A DNA stretch of 64,000 nt from Podospora pseudocomata (taxonomy: Eukaryota > Ascomycota > Sordariomycetes > Sordariales > Podosporaceae). Positions 21,571-32,536 of the stretch are shown here, piece by piece. The first letter of the stretch is position 1; the number at the start of each line of letters is the position of its first letter. The DNA lies in the NCBI RefSeq assembly GCF_035222375.1, contig NW_026946365.1, positions 744,001 through 808,000 on the forward strand, written 5' to 3'. The notes beneath the pieces were generated by a model that was not told the DNA's origin, made no database searches, and worked only from the letters and a program-made list of their open reading frames with translations. The translations under genes were made by a program, and so were the position numbers.

Positions 21571-22127
21571 ACTCCATCATTTTCGCACAAACCTGCTTTA
21601 AAGCATGCGAAGCAGCCGTCTTCTTCTTGCTCCTCCATCATTAGATACTAGAGCCCACCGTCTTGCTCTTCTTTTACCCCTTACACCTTGAGACACGGCC
21701 GTCTTCGTCTTTCTCGCCCACCACTATTTTCCTCGCCCATCTACCACCACCATCACAGTCTTGGGTAGGCAGGTTACTCGTCGTAGATATGTTGAGCGCC
21801 TTGCTGTTCCTCTTCCTGTTATAGCATCGCCCCATTGTTTCATCTTCCCTTCATAGTATCTTCTTTTTATAGCAGAGTGACATGGTCCTACTTCCTCGCT
21901 CACCACCAAGATCAACACTTTTACCAACCCTTCATTCTACCCTACATATAGACCATGTACCACCCGAAGGTAAGAGTGGGGAGCTTTGCTTTAGGGATAG
22001 AGGGGTAAGGTGAGGGGGGTGGGGTTTTAGCTACCTAAAAGTTCTCCTAAAGCCAAAGCAATCAGGCTTAAAAAGACCGTTTTAGAAAGTCCTTATAGCC
22101 TTTTGCTCCACTTTATTTTGACTATAT
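21571..22127. other. Intergenic, no gene seen
   Basis: Short frames only; CTCTTC-rich stretches. Confidence 0.4.
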
Positions 22128-22517
22128 TGTCACGGCTTGACACTTAGTGGGGCGCGGGGCGCACCACGGACCAATCATTAGTACAGGAGCAAGGACAAAT
22201 CAGAACAGGATCAATGGGATCGAGGATCGATCCAAGAGAGTCAACCCCAAAAGGGACAGTATCGATAGGATCGATGGTCGAGTCTATCGATCCAGGACAG
22301 TGCCAGGCTTGGCATAGGGTCTATATATACGGAGGAACTGGCTGGTGTAGATAGACAGTTCCGCAGTATGCAATACAAGTCACAGTGGTTGGTACTCAGA
22401 CTATTGTGATTGAGACAAGCCATTGTTGTACACTGTTTAGCTGTACCGAACCAGGATTGTTCAGAAGTGCCTTTAACCAGTATCCCTTTCAGAGGTTCTG
22501 GATAGGGGTTCGTCACA
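22128..22517 (+). mobile_element. Solo LTR of a retrotransposon, copy 2
   Basis: A 390-bp segment with TGTCACG...CGTCACA termini and the same TATATATA promoter and following approx. 60-bp block as the LTR at 11370. The rest of the R/U5-like part is similar but divergent. The U3-like part differs and is rich in GATCGAT/ATCGATAGG repeats instead. Flanks TATAT (left) and CATAT (right) may be a decayed 5-bp target-site duplication. No internal region remains. An old solo LTR, broken as an element. Confidence 0.75.
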
Positions 22518-22639
22518 CATATGCATCTAAAGAGTGTTCTTAAAATGCATATACGACTAAAGAGACAGCAAGAAGCATAAACTCATTCCCAAACTCACCG
22601 TCGCGGAAACTGAATCCATCGCTATACTCACAATTACCA

Positions 22640-22850
22640 AAAGTGAGTTTATTATTCCATCAACCGTTGTAAGTTAAAAATCAACACCCTCGTCGCTGCC
22701 GAAAGTGAGGTTGTCATCACACTCGCTGCCGCCAAAAGTGAGGTAATAATCACACTTACTGTCGCAAGCTAAAAATCGCCACTGTCGCTGCCATCGGAAG
22801 TGAAGCCATCACCGCATTCGCTGCCGCCAAAAGAGAGGATGGCCATATCT
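22640..22850. repeat. Short imperfect tandem repeats (GCTGCCGCCAAAAGTGAGG)
   Basis: The unit GCTGCCGCCAAAAGTGAGG or a close variant followed by YATCACACTYRCTG occurs at least four times between 22640 and 22850, with spacing of about 40-60 bp. Confidence 0.6.
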
Positions 22851-22858
22851 GCCAGGCC

Positions 22859-23194
22859 TGCCATGCCTGCCATGCTTGCCTACCTCCCATACCTCCCATA
22901 CTCACCATATTTACCAGATTTTCCATGCTTCCATACTTGCCATGCTTACCATACCTCCCATATTTGCCATATTCACTATAATTGCCTTGCTCGCCATGTT
23001 GGCCATACTCTCCATACTCTCCATACTCTCCATACTCTCCATACTCTCCCTACTCTGCACGCTCTCCATGATCTCCATGCTCACCATACTCATCGTGTTC
23101 ACCGTGTTCACCGTGTTCACCATGGCTGCCATGCTTGCCATGTTCATCATATTTGCCATTTTCGCCATTTTTGCCATCCTCGCCATGTTCAATT
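22859..23194. repeat. Minisatellite with 9-bp phase (CCATACTCT-like)
   Basis: Almost every 9 bp starts with a CCAT-type unit. Five perfect copies of CCATACTCT lie at 23003-23047, and CACCGTGTT-type units follow around 23100. Because the unit is a multiple of three, several frames on both strands stay open and encode repetitive Ile/Leu/Ser or Met/Glu/Ser strings; these are not treated as genes. Confidence 0.85.
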
Positions 23195-24045
23195 GCACCT
23201 CTTCCCACAGCCCTCCTGCCGCCCCCAGCACACTTTTCAGGCCCTTGCCAATCGCAATCAAACCTGCCAGCCATTGGCAGGTGGCCTGCAATGGCGGCAT
23301 TGTGCGAAAACGGCCCATAAACCCCCGCACTTCGTCATCGTGAAGCCTGAAAACCTCAACACCAGCCGTTATTGGCGAAGTTTTATGGGATGAGGTTGCA
23401 CAAAGCGAGGCGTCTGATGTATTTAAACCGAAAAAACGCTTTGTGCGATATTTGGCGGCCTTCACCGGGCCGGAGGGCTAAAATGCAGCCATTTAGGGGC
23501 GAGTGACGGCCGGTGCTTGGGGCAGAGAGACCGGATGGAATTGACGGCGACGAGGTCACCCGCGGGGGGCGGTCCAGTGAGGCGGTACGGTTGGGAAATG
23601 CAGCGGGCGTGCCCTCTTCCTCTCCCTCTTCCTCTTTCTCTTCCTCTTCCTCACACACACAGTCTCTCTCCCTCTCCCCACACATCCACACTCCTTCACA
23701 CACACATTCTTTCACACACGCACCCCCCGGCTTCTCCTCTATCAGGTGTGCCCCATTGCCGTCGTTCCCCCCTCCCTGAACGCTCTCCACTGTGCCCCGG
23801 TCTCTCTCTCCCTCTAGCTCGCTGGCAATTCCTGGCACGTCGTGGTGCACCAGAGCTACAGAACCACGCCGCTCTCCTCAAAGAGGTATGCCCCCTTCCA
23901 TCACCATTGTTCCCCTCTCCCCGACGGGGCCCAGTGTGCCCTGAACGCCGGCTCCAATTCCCCTTCAATTGGCTTCACATCCCCTTCAATTTGCCCTCAA
24001 AACCAGCGTCAAATCCCCCTCCAAATGGCAGTCAACGGGCGTGTA

Positions 24046-24411
24046 ATTTGACACCAATTCCCTGCAGTTCAACCAACCCATAAGCCTCTCTCCCCTTCGT
24101 CAAACGAAGCGGCCGGGGCCCTCGCCATCATGGGCAGCGAGGGAACAAAGCGTGAGGGGGTCGGGCAGGTGGCCAGAGAGAACCGGGGAGGGAATGCCGG
24201 CGGTGCGGTGACGGCTCCCGGCGATGCGGTGACGATTCCCGGCGGCGACGTCGGCAAGAGCGTGGCTCGCAAGAGCCACCAACAACACATCCGGGGCCGG
24301 CACGCGCCCCTCGACGGCACCCCGGGGGCTCTCGCGAGCCTCACCAAGAAAGCTCCCGCGGAGGCGGCAAAGGGGGAGGTTAATGGGGAGGTGGCCAACG
24401 CCATGATTTAG
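24046..24411 (+). CDS. Doubtful small GC-rich frame
   Basis: A plus-strand frame is open from about 24046, with its first ATG at 24130, and ends at 24411. The ATG-initiated product is 93 residues (MGSEGTKREGVGQ..., ending GEVANAMI), rich in Gly, Ala and Lys. The upstream part (PLSPSSNEAAGALAIM) also looks protein-like, so an exon of a spliced gene is possible. The opposite strand is open as well, which is common in GC-rich DNA and weakens the case. No family recognised. Confidence 0.2.
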
Positions 24412-24599
24412 GGGGATGTGTGGGGGTGATCGTGGGCGGTGTGTGCTCTTTTTTTGGCGCGTTGATTTGATATGTGGCTGGCCTATAAAGGCTTGCTATC
24501 AGAGGTGAACTGGGAATGGTGGAAATAGCGTTGATTTTGGCGTTCATATCGCGTTGAATTTGATATTGTGAAGTTCTTTTGGCATGTTGTTGAATGTGA

Positions 24600-25110
24600 G
24601 CCCTCCTCCATGTGGGTGAGCCTCCCCTGTGTGGGTGTGCCTTGCCCGTGTGCGTGCCTCCTCCATGTGCGTGTGGCCCCTCCAGTTATATCAAACCCCC
24701 ATGCGTGTATGCTGCCTTTAGGTTTGCGCCCATGCTTTCTTCATGTATGGGCCTTCTCCACGTGTGTATGCCGTCCCCATGTGTGTGCCCATGCCCTCTC
24801 CATGTGCGTGTCCGTGCCTTCTTTATGTGTGTGCCATGCCCTCTTCATGTGTGTGAGGCCATGCCCTGTCCATGTGTGTGGCCATGCCGTCTCCATGTGT
24901 GCATGCCCTCTCCGTGGGCATATGCTGCCTCCATATATATATGCCGCCTCCATACATATATGCCGCCTCCATATATATATGCCGCCTCCAGTGTTCACGC
25001 CTTCTCCACGTGTATTCCCACGCCTTACGAATGTATGCGTGCCACCTCCATATTGGTGCCCATGCCTTATCCATGTGTATGCGCCTTCGCATGGGTTCCA
25101 TGGGTCACAA
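24600..25110. repeat. Minisatellite of CCATGTGTGTG-type units
   Basis: Variable units of about 24-36 bp built on CTCCATGTGYGTG...GCC fill the segment. Within it, three near-perfect 19-bp units (TGCCGCCTCCATATATATA type) lie at 24923-24979. Frames are open on both strands but encode only Cys/His/Pro/Val or Thr/His/Met repeats, so they are regarded as non-coding. Confidence 0.8.
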
Positions 25111-25170
25111 TCGATAAGATCACAATCATAATTGATAAGGATTAATCGATATAATCATAATTGATAGTGC
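25110..25170. repeat. AT-rich ATCGATA/ATAATTGAT repeats
   Basis: Short direct and inverted copies of AATCGATA and ATAATTGATA follow one another. No function is apparent. Confidence 0.5.
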
Positions 25171-26071
25171 CAACTCTAGTAGTAGCATATAGGGATGCAT
25201 ATTGAGCAAAGGGATAGAGTCCATAAATATGCACATAAAGCAAATATAAGGTATGTTCATCAAGTGAAACAAGCTGAATTCAACAGTCATCCAACCCGCT
25301 ATCTTGTCTTGTGCTATGCTAAAACCCGGGAGGCAGGTTTAGTCCATGCCCAATCTCTCAAAGAGAGAGAGATATCTGAAACTGCCCTAAGAATACACAA
25401 TGAAGGTCTCAAACATTGAGTTGTTAATAGCCCGCTCCAGGACAGCACATCCCAGAATGCCATTACATTGCCAATTGCTTCACATCCATCCCCTGATGAA
25501 GCAAGAAAATAATCCTTCCCCACAAGCTATGCTTGCTATTATTGTGCCAGAGCTAGACCAAAACCTACTCTCACTCCCACCAGGAGAGAAGAGCAGAAAC
25601 TAGTGCTCCGACGGTTGACAGAAGCGGTAAGGAACGCAAGAGATATTATGTCTCGAGGGGGTGGCAGCATCACACAATGAAGTGGTGCTTGGCCTGCCCT
25701 CCTCCCAGATCGACACACAGAATCTCGAACCAGTCGCGACCCTGGGTCTGGGAGGGAAGGGCATCAGGTTGTGTGAGAGCTTGAGTGTGTATTTCAACAA
25801 ACAGCATCAAACAAAGTGAGCGTACAGCTTTTCATTAGTCATTAATCATCATGTCCTCAAAAGTGAGGGACGCGAATGTTAACGATAGCGAATAAAGCCT
25901 CGTGTTTGTGGTGTGTGGAGGGATCCTGGCTAGGTGTGCCGACCTCAAAGCGGATAGAAATCAACGCCAAGGTCTTATTAGGGCAACATCCAACAAGCAT
26001 GTCCTTTGTCTTCCATCAAAGAGTAAAAAAAAAAGGCAGCAAGTCTACCCCTAGACATTGGGCCCGGGCAT
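25171..26071. other. Intergenic, no gene seen
   Basis: Only short overlapping frames; the right part is the 3' flank of the EsdC-type gene. Confidence 0.4.
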
Positions 26072-26884
26072 TTATCGGCGGACGACGATGCCGTTGCGGC
26101 GGGAGCTGCGCTCAACGTACTCTTGCTCGTCCTCGGAAGAGGAGCACGAGTCCTCATAGCCGCAGCGAGAACCGCCGCAGTCAAGACGGACGCGCTCACC
26201 CTTGCGGGTGATGCCGTAGCGCTCGCAGGTGCACGAGGAGCAGTCTGAGGATGGGGTGCTGTAGCCGGACGACGACGAGGAGTTGTCGGAGCGGTACGAG
26301 AGCGAGGAGCCGACAGAGGAGACGGGAGAGACGGAAGCGCCAAAGTCGGTGATGATGTCCTCGGCGTCGTAGTCGTAGATGCCGGTGGCGGCAAAGTGGC
26401 TGGAGAGCTCATCCTCGTCAAAGTCGCCGTCCAAGATGTGGCGGGTAGCGTGGGGAGCTACGGGCTTGGGGGCTTTGATCTGGGACATGGAGAGAGGGCG
26501 ACCCTTGGGGATGTCGGAGCTGACGGAGTGGCGCGAGGAAGACTTGCGGGAAGAGGACTTGCTGGAAGAGGAAGACTTGGAGGAAGACTTGGGGACGTCA
26601 AGGATGTTGAGGGCACGGCCGGTGGTGGGCTCAACGGTGGACTCCTCGGAGGGGTTGTGCGAGACGTGGTACCCATCGATCATGTAATAGTACCAGTATC
26701 TTTGGCCGGCTTGAAGTGTGGTGGGCTGGAAGCGGAAGGTACCCTTCCATGTGCCGGACTTGGAGGAAGTCTTGTCCTTGGAGAGCGGGAGTTGGCCGGA
26801 GTAGTTGTCCCAGGAGCCGAGGAGATGGACGGTCTTGACACCGGAGGAAACACGGAGGTTGAATGAAAGCTGAATGGCGGACAT
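26072..26884 (-). CDS. esdC: EsdC-type glycogen-binding (CBM48) protein
   Basis: Single-exon protein of 270 residues. Residues about 3-100 form a CBM48/AMPK-beta glycogen-binding module: LSFNLRVSSGVKTVHLLGSW-D-N-Y, then SGTWKGTFRF, RYWYYYMIDGYHVSHNP. The Trp and aromatic residues needed for carbohydrate contact are kept. A Ser/Lys-rich linker follows (SSSKSSSSSKSSSRKSSSRH), then an acidic segment, a Ser-rich region and a short Cys-containing stretch (CSSCTCERYGITRKGE; CGGSRCGYEDSC). Domain order and length fit EsdC of Aspergillus nidulans, needed for early sexual development. Homologues are often labelled GTP-binding, but I see no P-loop here. A long intergenic region of over 3 kb lies upstream, in keeping with developmental control. 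Confidence 0.8.
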   Translation of the reverse strand: MSAIQLSFNLRVSSGVKTVHLLGSWDNYSGQLPLSKDKTSSKSGTWKGTFRFQPTTLQAGQRYWYYYMIDGYHVSHNPSEESTVEPTTGRALNILDVPKSSSKSSSSSKSSSRKSSSRHSVSSDIPKGRPLSMSQIKAPKPVAPHATRHILDGDFDEDELSSHFAATGIYDYDAEDIITDFGASVSPVSSVGSSLSYRSDNSSSSSGYSTPSSDCSSCTCERYGITRKGERVRLDCGGSRCGYEDSCSSSEDEQEYVERSSRRNGIVVRR

Positions 26885-28640
26885 TTTGAATGTGAGGCTG
26901 AAATAAACACGAGATGCTGATAATTAAACCGTCCCGAGAGAAAATAGCTTCGCGCTGTAAGGCGAGGCGAGCAAGTAAACCAGTAGTTGTTTTTGAGGGT
27001 ATTTGGAGGTGGCGATTAGGAAGTAGCTAGGACCAGCAAAGCTACAATATTTTGATTTTTTTGTGTATTAGTTGAATTAACAGAGCACAGCTCCGTGTAG
27101 AGGGGGAGGGTAAAGAAAGGGGGAGGAGGGGAAAAACAAAAACTGGTTTATTGTTTTTGAGGGCTTGCTGAAGAAGAGAAGAAGAAGGACAGGAAAAGAG
27201 GGTGAGCCCAGAGCCTTATATCATCTGGCGCCGAGTTGGACGAGAGAGGCACAACCAAAGGAGGATGGGCGGGACAAGAAGCCATCGGCCCAGTTTGAGA
27301 GACCACAGCATGGGGCGCATGGCCCCCAGCGAGCACTACAGATTGCCGGCCGAGGTGGTGATGGAGGGCCGAAGCCAATGAGAGAGAGGATTGGCGGATA
27401 GAGGCAGGGCCATGCCTGCTGCTGTGTTCACAGTCGATATCACCCAGCTCGCAGAGTGCTACTGCACTGTGGGCGGCTAACACCAGCGGGACGTTGTCGG
27501 TCGTGATGGGAATCTTTTTTGGGAAACTCACAAGAGAGACAGAGAACATGAGAGACAGGAAATGCCCCGCACTTGTCAATCACCCACGCTAGACAGCTTT
27601 AGGAATAGTCCGGCGTCTAAATCCTGGTCGTCATTGACCAATCAGGTGTTACATTTCCAGATCACACACAGCTCATGCGGACGACGGCAGAGTCAGCCAA
27701 TAATCGACACTGTCGCTACCCGCAAACCTGCGCGGTGCATGATGCGGGCGAGCATCTCATCATCAACTCTCAGGACATTTTGTGAGTGGCTGCCCCTTTC
27801 GAGAATCAACCGTTGGAGCGAGAGGCTGGCCTTCCATCGTAGGATTACCTCCGAGTCCTACCCCACGAAGCATTGGCGCTGATGTCAAGGCAAATCACCC
27901 TCTTGATATTCCCTCTGTATGCATCTCGCTGCAGCCTGCAAGCACGGGGACAATCTTTGCAGTAGGTGGCTGTCATCTTGTGGAGAGAGGCGGCCGCGGA
28001 TTGGGCCGATAATCTGGCTTCTCACAGTTCACATGCCGGGTAAAGTGCTGAGCTGAAGGTGCAGGTCAAGATCGGGCTGGACCATCAAGAAGCATGCTGG
28101 AAGCCGTTGATTCTATGGCTCTGGATTCTCTCGGACAATTCCACCATCGACAACGCCGCCACAACGGCGCATCGCTTCTTGGGGAAAGGCCATGGAAGCC
28201 GACTGCCGACTTCTTGGACACCTCTATCCGATGTCTGGCTTGGTGGATCTGCTCGCTTGCGCTTGTCGAGCTGGTCGTCCGGTAAAAGCGCTCATCCTCG
28301 CGTGTATTGCGTATAATATTCAGACGAGGAGAGCTAATGCATGCAAGCAATCAGCTTGCCTTCTAGCTCAGCAGTAGCAGCCTAGCATTGGCGGGTATGA
28401 GGCATCATGATCACATCTCCACAGGAAGGACGGTGGATTCCTGGACGTAAGAATGTGATATCGAACTGCAAGAGACGATGTACCAATGGCTTGCCGTGCA
28501 CATAATAGCCGCCTCAGCTCTGCATGGGTTGGTCCGTACACCCATCCCGGTTCACTCATTACTTCACCTACCTTTAACTTATTTAGAAATGGGGTGAAAG
28601 ACACCAGAAGCTCGGAAAAGGCTAGGATTACAAACAAAGA
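26885..28640. other. Upstream region of the EsdC-type gene, no gene assigned
   Basis: About 1.75 kb without a convincing frame. A CCAATCAG box lies at about 27638-27645. The first 250 bp contains T-rich and GA-rich tracts, likely leader or promoter. Confidence 0.45.
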
Positions 28641-28644
28641 AAGT

Positions 28645-30030
28645 TCAGACTGTGTCTATAATCTTAGCCTTTTTTGTGTATAGTCTGAGCTATGATATTT
28701 TATTCCTGGCTTTGTTTGCGTATGATCTGAGCATTCTAAAGACAAGTTTGGGTCATAGCAAGCTCAGGTTGAAGAAGAAAGCTTGGATTACTTATAGAAT
28801 AAAAGACTTATTTACCTTGGATAAAAAACAGCTGTAAATCCGAGCTGCAGGTAGTTTTATTCTCATTATTGAAAGGCCATCTACATTTGCTGAAGTATCG
28901 TCAAGGTAAATTTCTTGAGCCGAGGGCCTTACCTAGATTACTGAGAGTGAAGCTATCGCCCTGAGTTTATAATATGAGCTGCATGAAGCTATAATCTGAG
29001 CTGTATGAGGCTATAATCTGAGCAATATAGTTTAAACAATAGTATAGAGTCCAAGCTACCTCTATCGACATCTGGCAATTGATATATCTACAGTCAAAGC
29101 TACATGCCTTATGTCAACATTCTAGTAGAGGAATTTCCATCCACCTTACCTACCTGCTTATCCAGGTATATCAACACACACTAAACAGATCCCAGCTATA
29201 AACGGCAACTTCAATATACACACTCTTCAACGCTTAGTCACCCATGCTCGTTGCGCGTCTTGTTCCAAGATCTATAGTCATCCCCAGGCTTCCTAAAATG
29301 TATTACTTAACAGAAGATTTTGCTGGCTACCTTCGAAGAAGCAAGCTATGTGTGGTGATGGGTCATGCGGTTGAACCATGACGCCTCGCAACACTGCTCA
29401 GCACTACAGGATTTTTCTACATAATGACCCACCGTATCTCCCTCTACCACAATAGTCTCACTCCCCACATAACTCCCCACCCACATAGCTACTCCCCCAT
29501 GTCTCACCACACCCACCCGCATATCTCCTAGCTCCGACATCCACCACGTGTGGCAGCATCATATCAACAATAATACCCGGTAAAAATGTATAAGAGCTAC
29601 AGCTATAATGTCTAAAAACAACATTTACAGTCCTAGATTAACTTCAAAATGAAAAATGCAAAGCTCAGATCAGGTCTAGATATATGACACACAAAGTTTG
29701 GATCAATTTCAGAGTAACATGCTAAACTTAAGCAAGTCTAGAAATAAGATATACCAAATCTACCTAGATAAACTCCAACATATGATACAAGACTCAGGTT
29801 AAGTCAAAAGTAAGATTTATAAAGCTTAGATTAAGCGGGAAAACAAGAGATTTGAAACTTGGAACCAGTCTAGTGATAAGACATACACAGCTTAGATAAG
29901 GCTTCGATCAAGTCCAGAGATAAGACGTACCATGCTTAGGTTAAGTCCATAAATCAGACACCCAACGCTCAGATTTAGCTCATATTAAGTCCACTATAGG
30001 CTTGGATCAAATGGTCGAGCAAAAAAAGCC
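28645..30030. repeat. Degenerate AATCYNAGCT-type satellite, island 2
   Basis: AT-rich DNA in which TATAATCTGAGCT and its complement AGCTTAGATTAAG recur. At 28967-29030 there are three near-perfect 22-bp units (TATAATCTGAGCTGTATGAGGC type). From 29600 to 30020 the complement form recurs about every 30-45 bp with linker sequence such as AAGTCCAGAGATAAGACATAC. The central part, 29100-29590, is less regular. No gene seen. Confidence 0.65.
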
Positions 30031-30513
30031 TGAGGATGACTAGATATTCTTAAGTGCGGGTTGCATTTGTCTCCGCTTTGGGTCTTCTCTCTTCACTGCC
30101 TCTGCTTCCTATCTTCCCTACTTCAACATCTCTCTCTTTGAGACCTCTGGGTATCTTTTCAACGCTTCTCTCCATCTCTCCAAACCTCTCTGCTCTAGCA
30201 CCCCTTTACTCATCTCCTCGGGTCACTACTCTGCGGTCCACTGTAGCCTTCGTTATCCACAGCAATGCCTTCTTTTAATGCCGTTGCCTGGATGCTTAAA
30301 CGCATAAACTCGATATCTTGACGGTGTAATCCATTGAGATTCATATCGTGCGCTTCCTTGGTGTCTTCTCTTCAAGCCACTTGCTTATAACTGATCGTTT
30401 CCGCTGATGTTACACGCATGCTCGCAAGTTAGGGAGACTTATGAGTGAATTTCGCTGATCCATATCTCATTTTACCGCTCTCTGTGACACTACCTACATT
30501 TCATTTCCACACT

Positions 30514-31274
30514 CTACTGTCTGCCACCACCCGGGAACCCACCCGCTCCTGGAGGAGGGAAAGGTGGGAACTGCCCTCCCGGCGGTGGGAATGGCATACC
30601 ACCCGGTGGAGGGAAAGCCCCTGGAGGGGGCACCGCTCCGTTTGGTGGTGGGAAAGGTGGCATGCCGCCACCAGGAGGAGGCGGGAAAGCAGCACCAGCT
30701 CCTCCAGGTGGGAAAGGTGGAAGCGGGAAAGGAGGTGCCCCGCCGGCAGGGGAAGCTGAATTTGGCGCACCTGGGAAGGGGAAGGGCGGCGGAAATGGAG
30801 GGGCGTTGGAACCACCTGGGGCGCCAGGGAACGGAGGTGGGAACGGAGGAGCGCCTGGTGCACCGGGGAAGGCACCGGGGAAGCCTGGGGGTGGCATGCC
30901 TGGGAAGCCTGCGCCGGGAGGAGGGAAGGGGTTGGAGCCGAATCCGCCGGGTTGATTTTGTGGCAGCATGGGGTTGGCGTGGGCTTGGCCTTCGGCGGCG
31001 TAGGAGTTGGTGATGGAGTCGATGACGGACTGGGCCTTTTCGTGACCGATTTCTGTGAGGAGCGGTTAGCCAAGAACGGCGGCAGCGCAGGCAACAGAAA
31101 CACTTACGTTGGTAGTAATCGACAACGTTGCGGAGATGGTTGCGACCGCTGTTGTGGGCCTTGCGCACGCTCATGGAGTCGTGCGTGAGGTAGACATCGC
31201 AATAATCGCAAAAGACTGGAGAATGTGTTAGCAGCGTCTCGATGTTTGCCCACGGTAAACGTACATTTTGGCAT
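30514..31274 (-). CDS. YHC1: U1 small nuclear ribonucleoprotein C
   Basis: Three exons (31274-31265, 31215-31108, 31052-30514) join to 218 residues. The tiny first exon (10 nt) encodes MPK; the next gives [19 protein letters not shown] and [17 protein letters not shown], the U1-type C2H2 zinc finger with C6, C9, H24 and H30 as ligands. [20 protein letters not shown] follows, the conserved helix after the finger. The protein belongs to the U1 snRNP and helps recognise the 5' splice site. The C-terminal 140 residues are a Pro/Gly/Phe-rich tail (PPFPPPFPG repeats), longer than in yeast but usual in filamentous fungi. Introns are 49 and 55 bp. It diverges from the p24 gene across a short shared promoter. 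Confidence 0.95.
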
Positions 31275-31761
31275 TTTGCCGGTGTTGTGGCTATGCTCCG
31301 ATGATTTCGTATGTAGTTTTGATCAAAAAAGGATAGGTTGATCGGAAAGCTGCTTTGCGCTCGTGGTTGTGGGTGGAAATCGATGGTGGTGTAGTGGTTG
31401 ATGGTCGCGGTGCAGTGGATGTTCAAAGGAAACAGTTCTAGTTTCGCGAGGCTGAGAAATCTGGACGCGGACTGTGAGCAGGGGTTGGGCGCAAGCCCGA
31501 GTGGAGGCCAAGCAAGGCTGATCCACAAAAGCTTTTTCTCTGGGGACTGGGCTTCTGATTGGCTGCATGGCCACGGTACCCTTGCTCTGGGCTCCAAGGG
31601 GGAAGGCGACAGATTGCCATTTTATCGAAGCTCCGGTGGAACGTGCAGCGCCCCCCCGTTGTGCCAGCTGTATTGACTTGAACTCACCACCGACGACGCC
31701 AACATCTTCATCTCCCTCCTTGCCGACGACAGCTCACTCGATATACTCAGACGCACAGACA
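31275..31761. promoter_or_regulatory. Bidirectional promoter, U1-C and Erv25 genes
   Basis: 487 bp separate the two divergent start codons. A CCAATCAGA box on the minus strand at 31554-31562 lies about 285 bp from the U1-C ATG and 200 bp from the Erv25 ATG, so it could serve both. The Erv25 leader is C/A-rich. Confidence 0.5.
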
Positions 31762-32536
31762 ATGGTTCACGTACGGTCGGTGCTGCAGAATGTCTGCAGC
31801 GCGCTGCTCCTGCTGGCAGTGGGCACCGAGGCCCTGAAGTTCGACATCCAGGCGGGCAGCGGACACGACAGTCTTTCGAGGAGATGCATTCGGAACTTTG
31901 TCGCCAAGGACATGTTGGTGGTAGTTACGGCTATTGTGGATGGATACAAGGGCGATGGCATGCAACTGAACATGCACATTATGGACGCGGCAGGGAACGA
32001 GTACGGCAAGCCCAAGGACATTGCTGGCGAGCAACGCACCGTCTTCACCTCCCACGCCGACGCTGCTTTCGACGTGTGCTTTGAGAACATCCTCACAGGG
32101 AGTGCGTCAACCAACCTCTGATCCTCAGGGACCCCGCTAACTCTTGACCAACAGACAAATACGTCCAGAACCCCAACCGTCACGTCGAGCTCGACATTGA
32201 CATTGGTGCCGACGCCAAGGACTGGGCTGCCGTCCAGGCCAGCGAGAAGCTGAAGCCCGTAGAAACCGAGCTGCGCAGAATCGAGGAGATGGTGGGCGAG
32301 ATTGTCAGCGAAATGGACTACCTCCGCCACCGCGAGCAGAAGCTTAGAGACACCAACGAGAGCACCAACAACCGTGTGAAGTGGTTTGGTTTCCTCACAA
32401 CATTCTTGCTGGTTGGGTTGTGGGCCTGGCAAATCATGTACCTGCGGGCGTACTTCAGGTGTGTCTCCCCCGAAGTTTGCTTAATTTGGAAGCAATCGCT
32501 AACACTATGGTGTGCAGGTCGAAGCATCTTATTTAA
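31762..32536 (+). CDS. ERV25: p24-family cargo receptor, Erv25-type
   Basis: Exons 31762-32101, 32155-32458 and 32518-32536 join to 220 residues. A signal peptide ([10 protein letters not shown]) is followed by the GOLD domain with the two conserved cysteines (RRCIRNFV and DVCFEN), a coiled-coil segment ([23 protein letters not shown]), one transmembrane helix ([18 protein letters not shown]) and a short cytosolic tail RAYFRSKHLI. Only the last 19 nt lie in exon 3. The tail has the YF-type aromatic pair that binds COPII and ends as in Erv25 (p24-delta). The protein cycles between ER and Golgi in COPII/COPI vesicles and loads GPI proteins and other cargo. Introns are 53 and 59 bp. It diverges from the U1-C gene. 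Confidence 0.93.

Noticed and set aside
22876-23465. Long frames on both strands over the 9-bp repeat, looking like membrane or Met/Glu-rich proteins
   Set aside because: They are by-products of a tandem repeat whose unit is a multiple of three; no conserved domain or start context.
24568-25145. Cys/His-rich frames of 177 and 187 codons
   Set aside because: Entirely made of CCATGTGTGTG-type minisatellite units.
27148-27579. 143-codon frame with an apparent signal peptide
   Set aside because: Lies in the leader/promoter region of the EsdC-type gene; no support beyond hydrophobic composition.
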